From contig NW_004955475.1 in NCBI RefSeq assembly GCF_000276665.1, positions 3,158,914 through 3,222,913 of the forward strand: a stretch of DNA of 64,000 nucleotides, given 5' to 3'. The notes beneath the pieces were generated by a model that did no database searches, was not told where the DNA came from, and saw only the letters and a list, made by a program, of their open reading frames with translations. Made by a program: the position numbers and the translations under genes. This DNA is from Chinchilla lanigera. Lineage: Eukaryota > Chordata > Mammalia > Rodentia > Chinchillidae. This document shows positions 46,050 through 57,021 of this stretch, piece after piece. Position 1 is the first letter of the stretch; each line of letters begins with the position of its first letter.

Positions 46050-46380
46050 ATATCCTTAATAGTTAATGTGGTGGTTAACCTGATTTTAAAAAAGACATTT
46101 TTAGATGATATTACATTTAAATCTATACATTTAGTAAAGCAGAATTCCCTACAGAATAATCCAATAAAAATCCTTAAAAGACTGACCTGCTCCTCCTCCT
46201 AAAAAGAGAGAATTCTGCCTGCAAACTAACTTCAGATTCAAGCTGCCGCATCAGTGTTTATTTGATGTCCAGCCTATCAAGTTACTCTACAGAGTTTTGA
46301 TTTTTCTAACCTCTCTAATCATGTGAACCAATTTCTTAACTATATCTTTCTATATATAATCATGCAGCATGCAATGATAT
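46050..46380 (+). mobile_element. old LTR, ERVL/MLT2-like
   Basis: Its order of features (gtggttaacctgattt, agtaaagcagaattccct, ctgcctgcaaact, aatcatgtgaaccaatttct) resembles a mammalian-wide ERVL LTR in plus orientation. Diverged, and the family name is tentative. Confidence 0.35.
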
Positions 46381-46979
46381 TTTGGTCAGTGGTTATCCAC
46401 ATATATGATTATAGACTCATAAAGTTATAAAGAAATTGAAAAGTTAGTATCACCTTGTGATATGTAGATGTCAGAATTGTAGCAGACTCCATTACTCTCA
46501 TTTGTACTGATGTCAAGGTGAAAAAACCTACCCTGCTCCAATTGTGTAAAAAATAACATATGCAATTATATACAGTACATGATACTTGATAATAAACTAC
46601 TATATTATTGGTTTGTCTAGTATATTTTTAGTATATTTTAGCATACTTTTCATTTCTGGAGTTCACTGTATTTATGTAAAAATTATTGTGCCATTAATTG
46701 TATGCCATATTTTGCTAGAACCAGCCCCATATATCTTGTTTTTTTAATGTTTATTGATTACATTAAAAGGCTTTCAGTTGTGAATGACTTTTACCATCTG
46801 GGTTCATGTAAATATATGCTGTGATGTTCATACAATGATAAAAAATGCCTAATGATGCATATAAGTGAATTGATTTGAAACACTGAATTTTAGAAGTTTT
46901 TATATAATTTTTAACAAGGTCTTTTTTAGATATGGAGTATGCAGACATATTTTTCTTTCTCATTTCATATTATTGACAG
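46381..46979. other. unassigned AT-rich stretch
   Basis: No gene or confident repeat recognised. Confidence 0.4.
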
Positions 46980-47455
46980 GTTCTTATACAAAATAATACT
47001 TCTAAATTTTAGTGAGATTTAGTGCATCTGTTTTTTCTTTTATGGATTGATCTTTAGTGTCAATTATAAGAAATCTTCATCTACCTATAAGTTCTCAAAA
47101 TGTTCTATTATTTACTAAAGTTTTTATAATTTGATATTTTCATTTAATTTTGAAATCCACAGAAAGTGAATTTTTATATGAGGTGTGGATTTATATTGAG
47201 GTTCATTTTTTAAAATTTTCTTTTTAAAGATAAACAAAACAAACACACAGACATAAATGAAAAAACATAAAAGCAATAAAAACAATATAGAGTTTCAGAC
47301 AAGGTGAAAAGCAATTAACAATGGTTGTATTACCTACTTTTATCTTCATATTGGTTACTCAAATAAACAAATATAGATATGGAACTTTCATTTTTGAGTA
47401 TATATTTATGATAACTAAAGTACCATTTGTTTAAAAAGCTATACTTCCCCATTTC
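46980..47455 (-). mobile_element. old L1 fragment with nested L1 end
   Basis: Degraded minus-strand L1 (about 46980-47214 and 47396-47455), split by a younger L1 3' end of about 180 bp (47215-47395, gtttcagacaaggtgaaaag, gttatattatt-type block). Confidence 0.5.
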
Positions 47456-47457
47456 TT

Positions 47458-47572
47458 TATTTTTTTTATTGAGACAGAGTTTCACTAAGATGACTAGCTG
47501 CCCAGGCTAGTCTTGAACTTCTGATCTTTCTACTTCAGCCTCCCATAGTACTGTAATTCCAGGTCTGAGTTA
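47458..47572 (-). mobile_element. B1/7SL-type SINE
   Basis: An antisense SINE with gagacagagtttcactaag, ctgcccaggctagtcttgaa and tcagcctcccatag. Diverged. Confidence 0.75.
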
Positions 47573-47741
47573 CTTTAATATTATTTTCAGGTAATTACAG
47601 TATCTAATTCAGCTCAAATGTAAAACTTGTTGGTTTACTTTTTTATTCAACTTGTATTTCTCTTGATTTTTCTCTGGAAAAATTATTTTCCATTTTATCT
47701 TAGATATTTTAAATATTACAAGGATCTGGATATTCAGTCTT

Positions 47742-47818
47742 TTATTGGTAGCAGAAATCAAACTGAGGACCTTGCATTTGCCAGGGTGGCACCAGTGCCA
47801 CTGAGCTAAATCCCCAGC
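47742..47818 (-). mobile_element. old ID SINE
   Basis: An antisense ID body (gaggaccttgcatttgccag, cactgagctaaatccccag) with several changes from the young copies. No target-site duplication was recognised, so it is an older insertion. Confidence 0.8.
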
Positions 47819-48019
47819 TACTCAGTCTTTTTGTAGGCATTCTCTTGGTTTAGGTATATCAAGGTATCTGTATAAAGATGACTTATTGAGTAAAATACAT
47901 ATTCTTTTGGGAATGAGTTCTGTGATTTTATCTTCCAGAGGTAGACTGTAAAATTTGTGAAAGAATAGTGATACTTGCTTGGATAACTTTTGTATATGTT
48001 TAACCAGAAAGTAGGATGG

Positions 48020-48200
48020 AGTATTTATTTATTTGTATTAGTACATAATATTTACATTCCTTGCTTGGAGTTTGTACATGTACATGACACATCTTAATTT
48101 ATTTTTTAATCCCCTTCCCCTCTGCTCCTTCCTACTCTGGATCCCCTTCCAATTTGAGAAAGATTTAGTTCCCTGCATCCTACTATCTTATTTTTATTTT
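48020..48200 (-). mobile_element. old-type L1 3' end
   Basis: Minus-strand L1 3' UTR with ttagtacataatatttacat and gtacatgtacatgacacatc, as at 42878 and 45640. Confidence 0.6.
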
Positions 48201-48499
48201 GTTGTTTAATTATAATTTGCATTTCCCATATAAGAGAAATCATGCATTTCTCATATGAGAAAAATCAAGCTTGTGTCTCTGTATCAGAACATTAATGGGG
48301 TAAGCACTTTCTCAATTTTTTTCAGGTCTCACAAATTAATGTGGTCTTTATTTCTTATGATCAGAATTGAGGTAAGGAAGCAAACATAGGAGATATTGCA
48401 ATACTCTGCATACCACCTGAGGAAATATTTTATTTTTCTTCGTGGAAGTCAAGGTAGGAGTAGAAAATGAAGAGATAAGCTTGGTATAAGGAGATTAAG
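48201..48499. other. unassigned stretch
   Basis: It contains an imperfect palindrome (catataagagaaatcatg / catttctcatatg, 48227-48257). No gene was recognised. Confidence 0.4.
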
Positions 48500-48715
48500 T
48501 TAGCACTGTTATTAGATATATTAAGTCATTTACATATACTCACAGCAGCCTCATGAGTTAGGTAATGTTATTGGCTTCATTTTTGTAGGTGAAGTTCAGG
48601 GGATCTATGGAACTTGCCCAGAGTTACAAAGCCACTAAATGACCTGAGCAAGCCAGATCTTGAACTCAGAACACTAACAAGAAAATCTGTGCTCTTTTTG
48701 TACGTTATCATGCCT
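48500..48715 (-). mobile_element. MIR SINE
   Basis: An ancient mammalian-wide SINE in antisense: cagcagcctcatgagttagg, aacttgcccagagttacaaa, cttgaactcagaacac and a final cctcct. The order and spacing match MIR. Confidence 0.8.
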
Positions 48716-50329
48716 CCTCAGTAGAAAACTGTCTCCTTTTTTCTGTCTACAAGCCTTCTTTTCCATTTCCTTTTTTGTTACCTCTGCAATTTGTCCTCTG
48801 AAGATATCTGTGAGAGGAGAATAGAGAAAAGGTAACAATTGTATAATTTAGGAAAACACTGAAAAATCATAAAAGAACACAAGAGCCTTAAAAATGTTTA
48901 TAGGCACTACAAAATTACCATGAGGTTTAATAGGATATTAAGTTAGAAAATTTCAAAAATGCATTATCAGTACCAAGTGTCAGTGAGCTGAGGATAGGAT
49001 CCACTGGCAATTTAGTACATTAATATACTCAACAGATATTTGGTAAACACCAACTATGTGCTAGGCTCCACTCTAGGCACTGCTCAGCTCATAGATTGCA
49101 AAACAGAAAAAGGACAAACAGATAAAGTTTCCATTACAATGGGAGCCATACATAAGTGGAAAGCTAAGCCAAGGTATATACTGGTAGTTACTAAAAATAA
49201 ATTGTAATTTATGAAGATTGAATGATAGGATGGGTCCTGGTTTAGCTTACGTAGTCAGAGAAACTTTTCTGAAACAAACATTTAAGAAAAAAATCTATAA
49301 ATTGTTCAAAGTAGGAATTATAGAGCAGAAAAATAAAGTAACAAATGAAGGCCACTCTTCTGTAATCACTGATGGATCCATGGAGATTTTCGCGGGTGAT
49401 TCTGAAAACTGAAGTTAATTGTGGTAGTCTAGTCAAGGCCTGAAAACTGAGAGGGAGTGGGAAAAGAAGTTGTTGACCCCAGGCACAGATGTAATTACAA
49501 AAGCTGCTTCAAAAGAGGGGCAGAAATAAAGTTGCTGCCTTACCCAGGGTTCTGAAAGTATTCTCCGAAAGAGATGGAACTTTTTCTGGTAAAATTACTC
49601 AGTCTGAGGAAAATTACGTGAGCACCACATTAAAAGTGTAGATTATAAGAGTAAGAGATGTCAGATAAATATGTATCATTCGACAGTTTCATCCAAATAA
49701 GTGAAAGGTAAAGAGGGGTCAAACCTAAACCAGTCACATGACAAATAGCACACATGAAAATGAAATAACAGTAGGATTTTCAGTTAACTAGAGCTTTGAA
49801 CACATTCTTTGCTAGAGGCCAGTTCTGTAGAGAAAAACACAGTTATTTAATACATAAGAGAACTGAGAAAAGTGGACCAAATAAACAATTTTATTACCCT
49901 TGAGGCCTTTGTTGAAGGTTAGGGGCATTGCCATTATGATAATGTTGCAGAGGTCCTTGGGACACTATCATGTGGAAAAAATATTTTTAAAAATACTATT
50001 TCTAAATTCAACTGTCACAGTGGCTTTAAGAATTTCTGACTTCTGGCCTTGTTAGACAAAGATAAATCACAATGGATGGCTGAGGTTAGTTGAGCTGCCC
50101 TAAAATATTAATGTTTTGTTGAGGCAATCATACGTGGACAAACGGAGCACTGTATAGAAATCTTATTTCTGAGAACTATACCTACACTGGATTATATTCC
50201 AAAAGAGTAAGGTATTAAGGACTATTCATTGGGAAATGTAGGGTAAGGAAAGGATGCATGAAAAAACAAGCTGACTATATAGTATTTTTTAAATCGTGAA
50301 TAGTTAATTTTTAAAATTTATTTACATTT
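48716..50329. other. mostly unassigned; ancient repeat patch near 49010-49190
   Basis: The stretch 49015-49140 (caacagatatttggtaaacac, actatgtgctaggctcc) resembles a common ancient mammalian repeat that I cannot name safely. The rest shows no gene, no SINE and no LTR that I can support. It is the longest stretch without young repeats in the window. Confidence 0.4.
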
Positions 50330-50603
50330 TATGATTTTTAATTTAATTTTATTTCTATTTTAAATAGAAAAGAACAAAAACAAAATAACAAAGAGGAAGA
50401 CAAGAACAACACAAAAACTATAAAAATGGTACAGAATTTCAAAACAAGATGATAGGAAATCAACTATGGTTGTTATATTACATATTACTATCTTCAAAAC
50501 AGTTGTTCAGATAATGAGATGTAGGCATACAAACTTAATCCAAAAATTAAACATTTACTGTTCCTTTCAATAAACCTTTAGAAAGTAGTACAATTATTTA
50601 GCT

Positions 50604-50638
<35 letters not shown>

Positions 50639-50825
50639 CCCTTCTTTCTTTTCTCCTTTCCCTCATCCCAGTTCTTCTTTACTTTTGAGCAGTACCTTTC
50701 CCTTTTACAATATCTTTTGTACCTTTCAGATTCTATTTACTCTTTCAGTTTCTTACACTAGGGAGACCATATGATTTTTACACATGTGAGTCTGGTTTAT
50801 TTCACTTATGAGTATGGTCTATATA
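50330..50825 (-). mobile_element. L1 3' end
   Basis: Minus-strand L1 3' UTR: gatgataggaaatcaactat, ctttcaataaac, tcatcccagttcttcttta, to cacttatgagtatggtct. About 500 bp, 5'-truncated. Confidence 0.8.
50607..50637. repeat. (AT)n microsatellite
   Basis: About 15 AT dinucleotides within the L1 3' UTR. Confidence 0.95.
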
Positions 50826-51271
50826 GCATTGTGGAGAAAGCTCACACTTGTATTCTAGTCTTTCTTCAGTTCACATGCCAGCATAGCTCCCTAAATTTCT
50901 CTGATGGCAGGAAAAATGTCTTTCTAAGACGTTCTATGGACATAAATTTGTCAAAATATCACCCCAAATACTATCACTTGCAAGATGCACAGAGGCTCAG
51001 GAAGGTTGTTTTTGTCCTTGGTTCAAACATATTCATGTGATTTCCAGAAAATCAACTGCATCAGGGTAAGAACATCCACATTAATTCAAGCACCTTGCTG
51101 CCCCTGTGATTCAACAATTAATCAAACTTCTCAATCTGAAATGTGATCTTATATATAAATGCACACACCAAGAGACATATACACCTTAATTTTAAAATGC
51201 TCAAATCCTAAGATTCTTAAGGTAACTAAATCTATTTATTTAATAATTATGGTAACATGAGGAAAAAGAAT
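50826..51271. other. unassigned stretch
   Basis: An 89-codon open frame (50771-51040) starts inside the L1 end and has no recognisable content. Nothing else was seen. Confidence 0.4.
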
Positions 51272-51280
51272 AAATGTGCA
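51272..51280 (+). repeat. left target-site duplication of MAT2A/L1 unit
   Basis: aaatgtgca, preceded by an A-rich run (ggaaaaagaat). The same nine bases occur at 56107-56115, after the L1 3' end and again preceded by A-rich sequence. Confidence 0.6.
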
Positions 51281-51592
51281 GTTTGCTCTGCTCTGCCTGC
51301 CCACCCAAAATAGGAGGCCATTTTTGGCTTATTCATTTCAGTCACTGCCTTGCTACTGTCCTGTCTTCTTAACACCACAGTCTCCATCCACAATTTTAAA
51401 CATGAATAAGCAGCTCAACGTTTCTCATGATGCCTTTGTTGAGGAAGGCACATTTTTCTTCACCTCGGAATCTCAGGGGTTTGGGGAAGGCCACCCAGAT
51501 AAGCTCTGTAATCAGATCAGTGACACAATCCTTCATGCCCATCTTCTACAGGACCTGGATTTCTAAGTGGATTATAAAACTGTTGCTAAAAG
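51281..51592 (+). pseudogene. MAT2A: MAT2A-like cDNA fragment (5' UTR and N-terminus)
   Basis: Methionine adenosyltransferase makes S-adenosylmethionine from methionine and ATP in the cytosol. From ATG 51402 the frame reads [18 protein letters not shown], then FTSES, GEGHPDK and QISD, the N-terminal substrate-binding signature of the family. It stops at 51564 (TAA), but homology continues in the same frame to KTVAK at about 51592. Two extra codons lie between FTSES and GEGHPDK. About 120 bases upstream would be 5' UTR. There is no intron-like interruption in the part kept. Only some 64 of about 395 codons remain, and L1 follows directly. The MAT2A-type N-terminus is favoured over MAT1A. Confidence 0.82.
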
Positions 51593-54500
51593 TCCATAGA
51601 CTAAAAGTCAAAGGATGGAAAACAATTCTCCATGACACAGGAACCCAGAAAAAAAAGCAGGGGTAGCTATTCTATTTGCAGACAGTGTAAATTTTACGCC
51701 AAAACTGATGAAAAGAGACAAAAAGGATTACTACATATTAGTTAAGGGAAAACTCCAAGAAGAAGAGATAACAATCATAAATGTTTATGATCCAAACATA
51801 GGTTCAGAAAACTACATAAAACAAATCTTAAATGATATGAAAAACCAAACAATTAAAAATACATTTGTAGTGGGGAATTTTAATACTCCACTTTCACAAA
51901 TGGATAGATCAGCTACACAAAAAATCAACAAGTGAATATTAGAATTAAATCAAGACTGTGAATAAATGGACTTCGTAGATGTCTACAGAATGTTCCACCT
52001 TAAGTCACCAGAATATACATTCTTCTCAGCTGCAAATGGGACATTCTCCAAAATAGATCATATACTAACTGACAAAACATGTTTAAGTAAATGTAGGGGA
52101 ATTGAAATCAACCCATGCATACTATCTGACCATACTACAATGAAACTTGAAATCAATGACAAAGGAAACCTCAAAAACTACATTAACCCATGAAAATTAA
52201 ACAACACCTTCCTGAACAACCAAGGAGTCACAGAGGAAATTAAACATGAAATTAAACACTATATACAATTAAACAATAATACAGATACAACATACCAAAA
52301 CTTATGGTATGCAATGAAAGCAGTCCTATGAGGATGAACTAACACACCAGGAAAACATAATAAGCTCAAATAGACAAACTAATGTTGAACCTCAAATGTC
52401 TAGAAAAAAGAGAAGAAATCACACCCCAAGTCCACAGGTGAGAAAATCTTTTAAAGATAAGAGCAGAAATCAGTGCAATAGAGACTAAGAAAATAATACA
52501 AAGAATCAAGAAAACATTGGTTCTCTGAAAAAATAAATAAAATTGACAAACCATTAGCCAACCTCATCAAAAAGAGCAAAGGAAAAACACAAATTCAAGC
52601 AATTAGGAATGAAAAGGGGGAAATTACAATGGACTCACAGAAATCCAAGAGATCCGCAACACTTATTATGAGAATCTGTATTCTAATAGGATAGAAAACG
52701 CTGAAGAAATGAACAGATTCCTAAACACAATTGAACTACCACAACTAAATCAAGAAGTTATAAGAGTTATAAATAACCCAATAACATCCAATGAAATTTA
52801 AAATTTAATTAAAATTTACCAACAAATAAAAGCCCAGGCCCTGATGGATTCTCTGTCAAATTCTGCAAAAGATTTAGAGAAGAACTACTACCACTAATGC
52901 TGAAACTCTTTAAGGAAATTGAAAGGGAAGCAGTACTTCCAAAGTTGTTCTTAGAAGCAAGTATTACTCTGATTCCAAAACAATCAAAAAACCAACAAAG
53001 AAAGAAAACTAAAGGTCAATCTCCCTAATGAACATAGATGCAAAAATCATTAATAAGATAATGACAAACAGAATGCAGCAAATTATCAAGAAAATTACAC
53101 ATCACAACCAAGTAGGAATCATCCCAGGGATGAAGGGATGGTTCAACATATGAAAATCAATAAACATAATACACCATATTAACAGAAGCAAAGACAAAAA
53201 TCACATGGTCATCTAAACAGATGCAGAAAATTTTTTGGCAAAGTCCAACAGTTACTCATAATAAAGACCCTACAGATAAATGGAAGAGATGGTCTTTACC
53301 TCAATCTTATAAAAGCCATCTATGTCAAACCAACATCTAATATCATAGTAAATAGTTAAAAACTGAAAACTTTCACTCTAAAATCAAGAACAAGACAAGG
53401 ATGTCCACTATTACCACTCTTATTCAATATATTTCTGGAAACATTAGCCAGAGTAAGTAGACAAGAACAAGAAATAAAAGGGATAAAGATAGGAAATGAA
53501 GGAAGAAATCAAATTATCATTATTTGCAGATGACAAGATACTCTGCATAGAAGATCCCAAAAACTCCCCCAAAAGACTTATAGAGTTAATAACCAAATTC
53601 AGTAGTGTGGCGGGATACAAACTTAACACTCAAAAGTCAATCGCATTCCTGTACACAAGCAATAATCTCACAGCAAGAGAAATTAGGGAAAGCACACCCT
53701 TCACAATAGCAGCCAACAAAAAGGTAAAAGATCTGGGTGTGGTGGTGTAAACCTGAAAACCCAGCACTCAGGAGGCTGAGGCAGGAGGTAAATACAAGTT
53801 GGATGGCAGCTTTGGTTTCATAGTGAGTTCAGAATCAGCCTGAATTGCATGATGAGACCTTTCTCAAGAAACCACCCCCCCAAAAAAGGAAGTAAAAAGC
53901 CTATATACTGGAAACTACATTGATCTGTAAAATGAAATCAAAGAAGATATCGAAAATGGAAAGATATTCCATGCTCTTGGGTAGGAGGAAGCAACATAGT
54001 GGAAATGGCTGAATTTCCAAAATTCTTATGCAGATTTAATGTAATCCCAATCAAAATATCATTAGCATATCTCACAGAAATAGAGAAAACATTCTTAAAA
54101 TTCATTTGGATAAAAAAAGATACATAGAAAAGCATAAACATTTTTAGGCAATAAAGATGAGGAACAGGGCATCATAATCCCTAACTTGAAATTATATTAC
54201 AGAGGTACTCTGATAAAAACATCATGTTAGTTGCAAAAAAGGACTGACCTGAGGCTCAGTGGAACATATTAGAAGACTCAGAAATAACTCCAAACGCAAT
54301 CAGCCGCCTTATCATTGACAAAAGAGCCAGACAGGTTCACTAGAATAAAGATGACCTCTTTAATAAATGGTTCTGGAAAAACTGGACTTCCACATGCCAA
54401 AAACTAAATAAGATCCATGTCTATCACTATGCACTGAACTAACACAAAAATGAATCAAATATCAAAATTTACTACATCTGCTAGAAGAGACAATACGTAG

Positions 54501-55270
54501 ATCACTTGAAGATACAGGTGTAACCAAGGACTCCATGAACAAAACCTGCACTGCATGGAAATTAATACAAAAAGTTAAAAACTAGGATTTCATCTTATTG
54601 AGAGATTTTGCACAGCAAAAGCCATCACCAAGAGAGTGAAAATGAAATCCACAGAATGGGAAAAATTGCAACCAGTTATTTCTCAAAGCACTAATATCGA
54701 GAACATATAAAAAATTGAAAAAATTATTCCCCCACAAATTTGAAGACCTATTCCTAAAATGAGTATCTCAGATGAATACACACTTCTCAGACGAGAGTGT
54801 AAATATGGGCAATAAATATGTGAAAAAATGTTCAACACCATTTGTCATTTGAGGAATGCAAATCTGAACAATGTGAAATGCCATCTCACTACAGAAAGAA
54901 TAACTATTATCAAGAAATCAACCAGTACCAAATGCCAGCAGCAATGTGGGGAAAAAGGAACATTTCCTCACTGTTGGTGGGAATGTAGACTGATGCAACC
55001 ACAATGGAAATCAGTTTGGATATTCCTCAAAAAGTAGGAGTAGACATCCCATCTGATCCAGCTATTCCCCTTGTTGTTATGTTTCCAAAAGAATTAAAAA
55101 CATCATACCACAATAATATATGCAAACCATGTTTATAGCAATACAGTTTATAATAGCTAAATATTGGAAAGAGGCCAAATGCCCATCAACCAATGAACGG
55201 ATAAAAAAAAGATGTTGCTTTTTTATGCAGTGGAGTACTACTCAGTCATACAGAATGATAAACTTGAGTA
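51593..55270 (+). pseudogene. L1 ORF2 remnant (copy H)
   Basis: Endonuclease pieces are open at 51708-51935 and 51966-52193 (SKIDHILTDKTCLSKCRGIE, SDHTTMKLEI). RT sequence runs from about 52740. At 53496-53750 the active-site block is [11 protein letters not shown], with both catalytic Asp present, followed by KLNTQKSIAFLYTSNN. Stops and frameshifts interrupt the rest, for example at 52190 and 53220. C-terminal sequence ends near 55270. Confidence 0.88.
53731..53890 (+). mobile_element. B1-type SINE
   Basis: ctgggtgtggtggtg, gcactcaggaggctgaggca and the internal duplication (ttcatagtgagtt / ttgcatgatgaga), ending in a C7A6 tail. It is inserted in L1 ORF2 just after the RT active-site region. 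Confidence 0.85.
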
Positions 55271-55581
55271 ACATCTAGCTAAATGTATTCACCTTGAAAC
55301 TATACTCTTAAGTGACACAACTAGGACATAGACATAAATATCACAATGTCTTTCTGGTGTGAGATACTGAAAGTGTAAATAAGAACCAAAATGTAAAACA
55401 GATACTGTGAAATAGAAAGAAATTTTTCAAAAGAAAAGGAGAACCAGAGTGGGGGACATGTAGTAATGGAAAAGGAAAAAGTGAGAAAAGAAGGATAAAA
55501 TGAAAGCAAGGTTTTTGTAAATAAGGAAGGGAAGAAGATTTGAAGGGAGGGTAGTGGAATGGGAAAAAGGAAGAATCATAT

Positions 55582-56012
55582 TGATCTTTACTTATGGCAG
55601 AGTAATATTCCACTAGGTAAATGGATGCAACTTGAGACCATACTCTTAAGTGAAATAAACTGGACTCCCATGTGTAAACATTGCATTGTCTCCTTGGTGT
55701 GAGAAACTGAGACAGTAAATAAGGACCAAAATTTACCATAGATATTGTGAAGTGGGAAGAAATTGTTCAAACGGAAAGTGGAAGCGGAGTGGGGGAAGGG
55801 CAAAAGGAATGAGGGGAAAAAGAAAAAATGATAGCAAAAGATAAAATGCAAATAAAACTTTATAAATAGTGAGGGGAACAGGGATAACAGGGAGGAGAGG
55901 GGCATGAGAAAAAAGAGGAATCAAAATAGCATGTACAGGTATAAATTTCCTATGATGAATATCATTATTATGTTTACATCAAATGTATTAATAAACTTAA
56001 TTTAAAAAAAGA
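55582..56012 (+). mobile_element. second L1 3' end nested in copy H UTR
   Basis: A second L1 3' UTR copy lies 338 bp after the first (atactctta at 55302 and 55640). It opens with a short minus-orientation piece (ggcagagtaatattccac, 55597-55614), then plus orientation, and ends in AATAAA-like taataaactta plus A7 at 56004-56010. Copy H's own tail (atgtacaggtac...) follows. This is best read as a nested insertion with a short 5' inversion. Confidence 0.6.
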
Positions 56013-56106
56013 TATGTACAGGTACAAATTCACTATAATGAATATGATCATTACGTGTATCTGAATTTTACTAATAAACTTAGTAAAATTTTTTTGAAAA
56101 GAGAGC

Positions 56107-56115
56107 AAATGTGCA
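56107..56115 (+). repeat. right target-site duplication of MAT2A/L1 unit
   Basis: aaatgtgca, identical to 51272-51280. Confidence 0.6.
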
Positions 56116-57021
56116 ATCACTGATCTTGAGACTAGTACAGGCCCCAAATGTGGTGGGCAAAAGATAGAGGCAATGAAAAACTCTTCAGGGGTATTTATCC
56201 TAATTAACAAATAAGAACAGTTTCTTTTCAACCCTATCCATCTTTTCTCTTATGTTTTACCTTTTGCCTCTTTATTGATAATAGCTTTTGTCTGACCAGG
56301 ACCAGTTCGTGCCTATGTGTATGTCAGTATAGCTGTGAGCATTGATTTTCAGGTCTGACTCCATAATGCTCTAATTTGATTTTCACATATTTCTACACCA
56401 ACAATCCTTCCTTATGAATATCTAAATTTGTTTGACTGATCAGTATCTGGGTATAGTTCCATTATAACCTCTCAGTACACATGTGTATTTTTTTTGTATC
56501 TCTACTGCCTTTGCATTCCTCCACATATTTGCTTTTGTTACTCTACTCTCCTGCATTTTTTTATCATTTTTATTATGTTATTATTTTATCCTCTATTTTT
56601 CTTTTTTCTATTCTTTTTCTGCTACGTATTCTTCTCTTTTACTTATATATTATTTGACATATACTGAATACTATCAGTGCTTACTTTGGTCTAGCCCTCT
56701 ATGTCATCTTAGACGCTGTGTTTTATCCTGAGTCAGTGTAATAGTAGAAAAGATTTCCATCAAGCTCTTAAATGTTAGATAATTTGTGGTTATGTTCTCA
56801 AGTTTTGATGTCACCAGTGCTTACTCTGTCCTCTCCAGTGAGTACAAGGAGATGAATGAAGTACCCAGAGTGGACTGTGTGGGTACTCTCACACGGAGGC
56901 ATACCCACAATCCAGGACACACCACAATGAAAAAATCACTTACACAAAAGTATCCCCCATTATAGTGGAAGAGCCATTTTACTCAACTGTTGAACAAGCC
57001 TCAACAGTGAAGCACATAAAA

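Larger units (their letters stand above)
51593..56106 (+). mobile_element. L1 copy H, 5'-truncated
   Basis: Plus-strand L1 starting in the endonuclease part of ORF2 (catagactaaaag, matching 2342) and running to a 3' end near 56100. It contains a B1 SINE (53731-53890) and a second L1 3' end in its UTR. It is one of the better preserved L1s here, but both ORFs are unusable: ORF1 is absent and ORF2 is broken. Confidence 0.9.

Noticed and set aside
48227..48257. Imperfect palindrome around catgcat
   Set aside because: Short, imperfect and in AT-rich sequence. No duplication or repeat boundary coincides with it.
49218..49412. Small open frame in the longest stretch without young repeats
   Set aside because: 64 codons, no recognisable domain, no splice or promoter context. 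Length is within chance expectation for AT-rich DNA.
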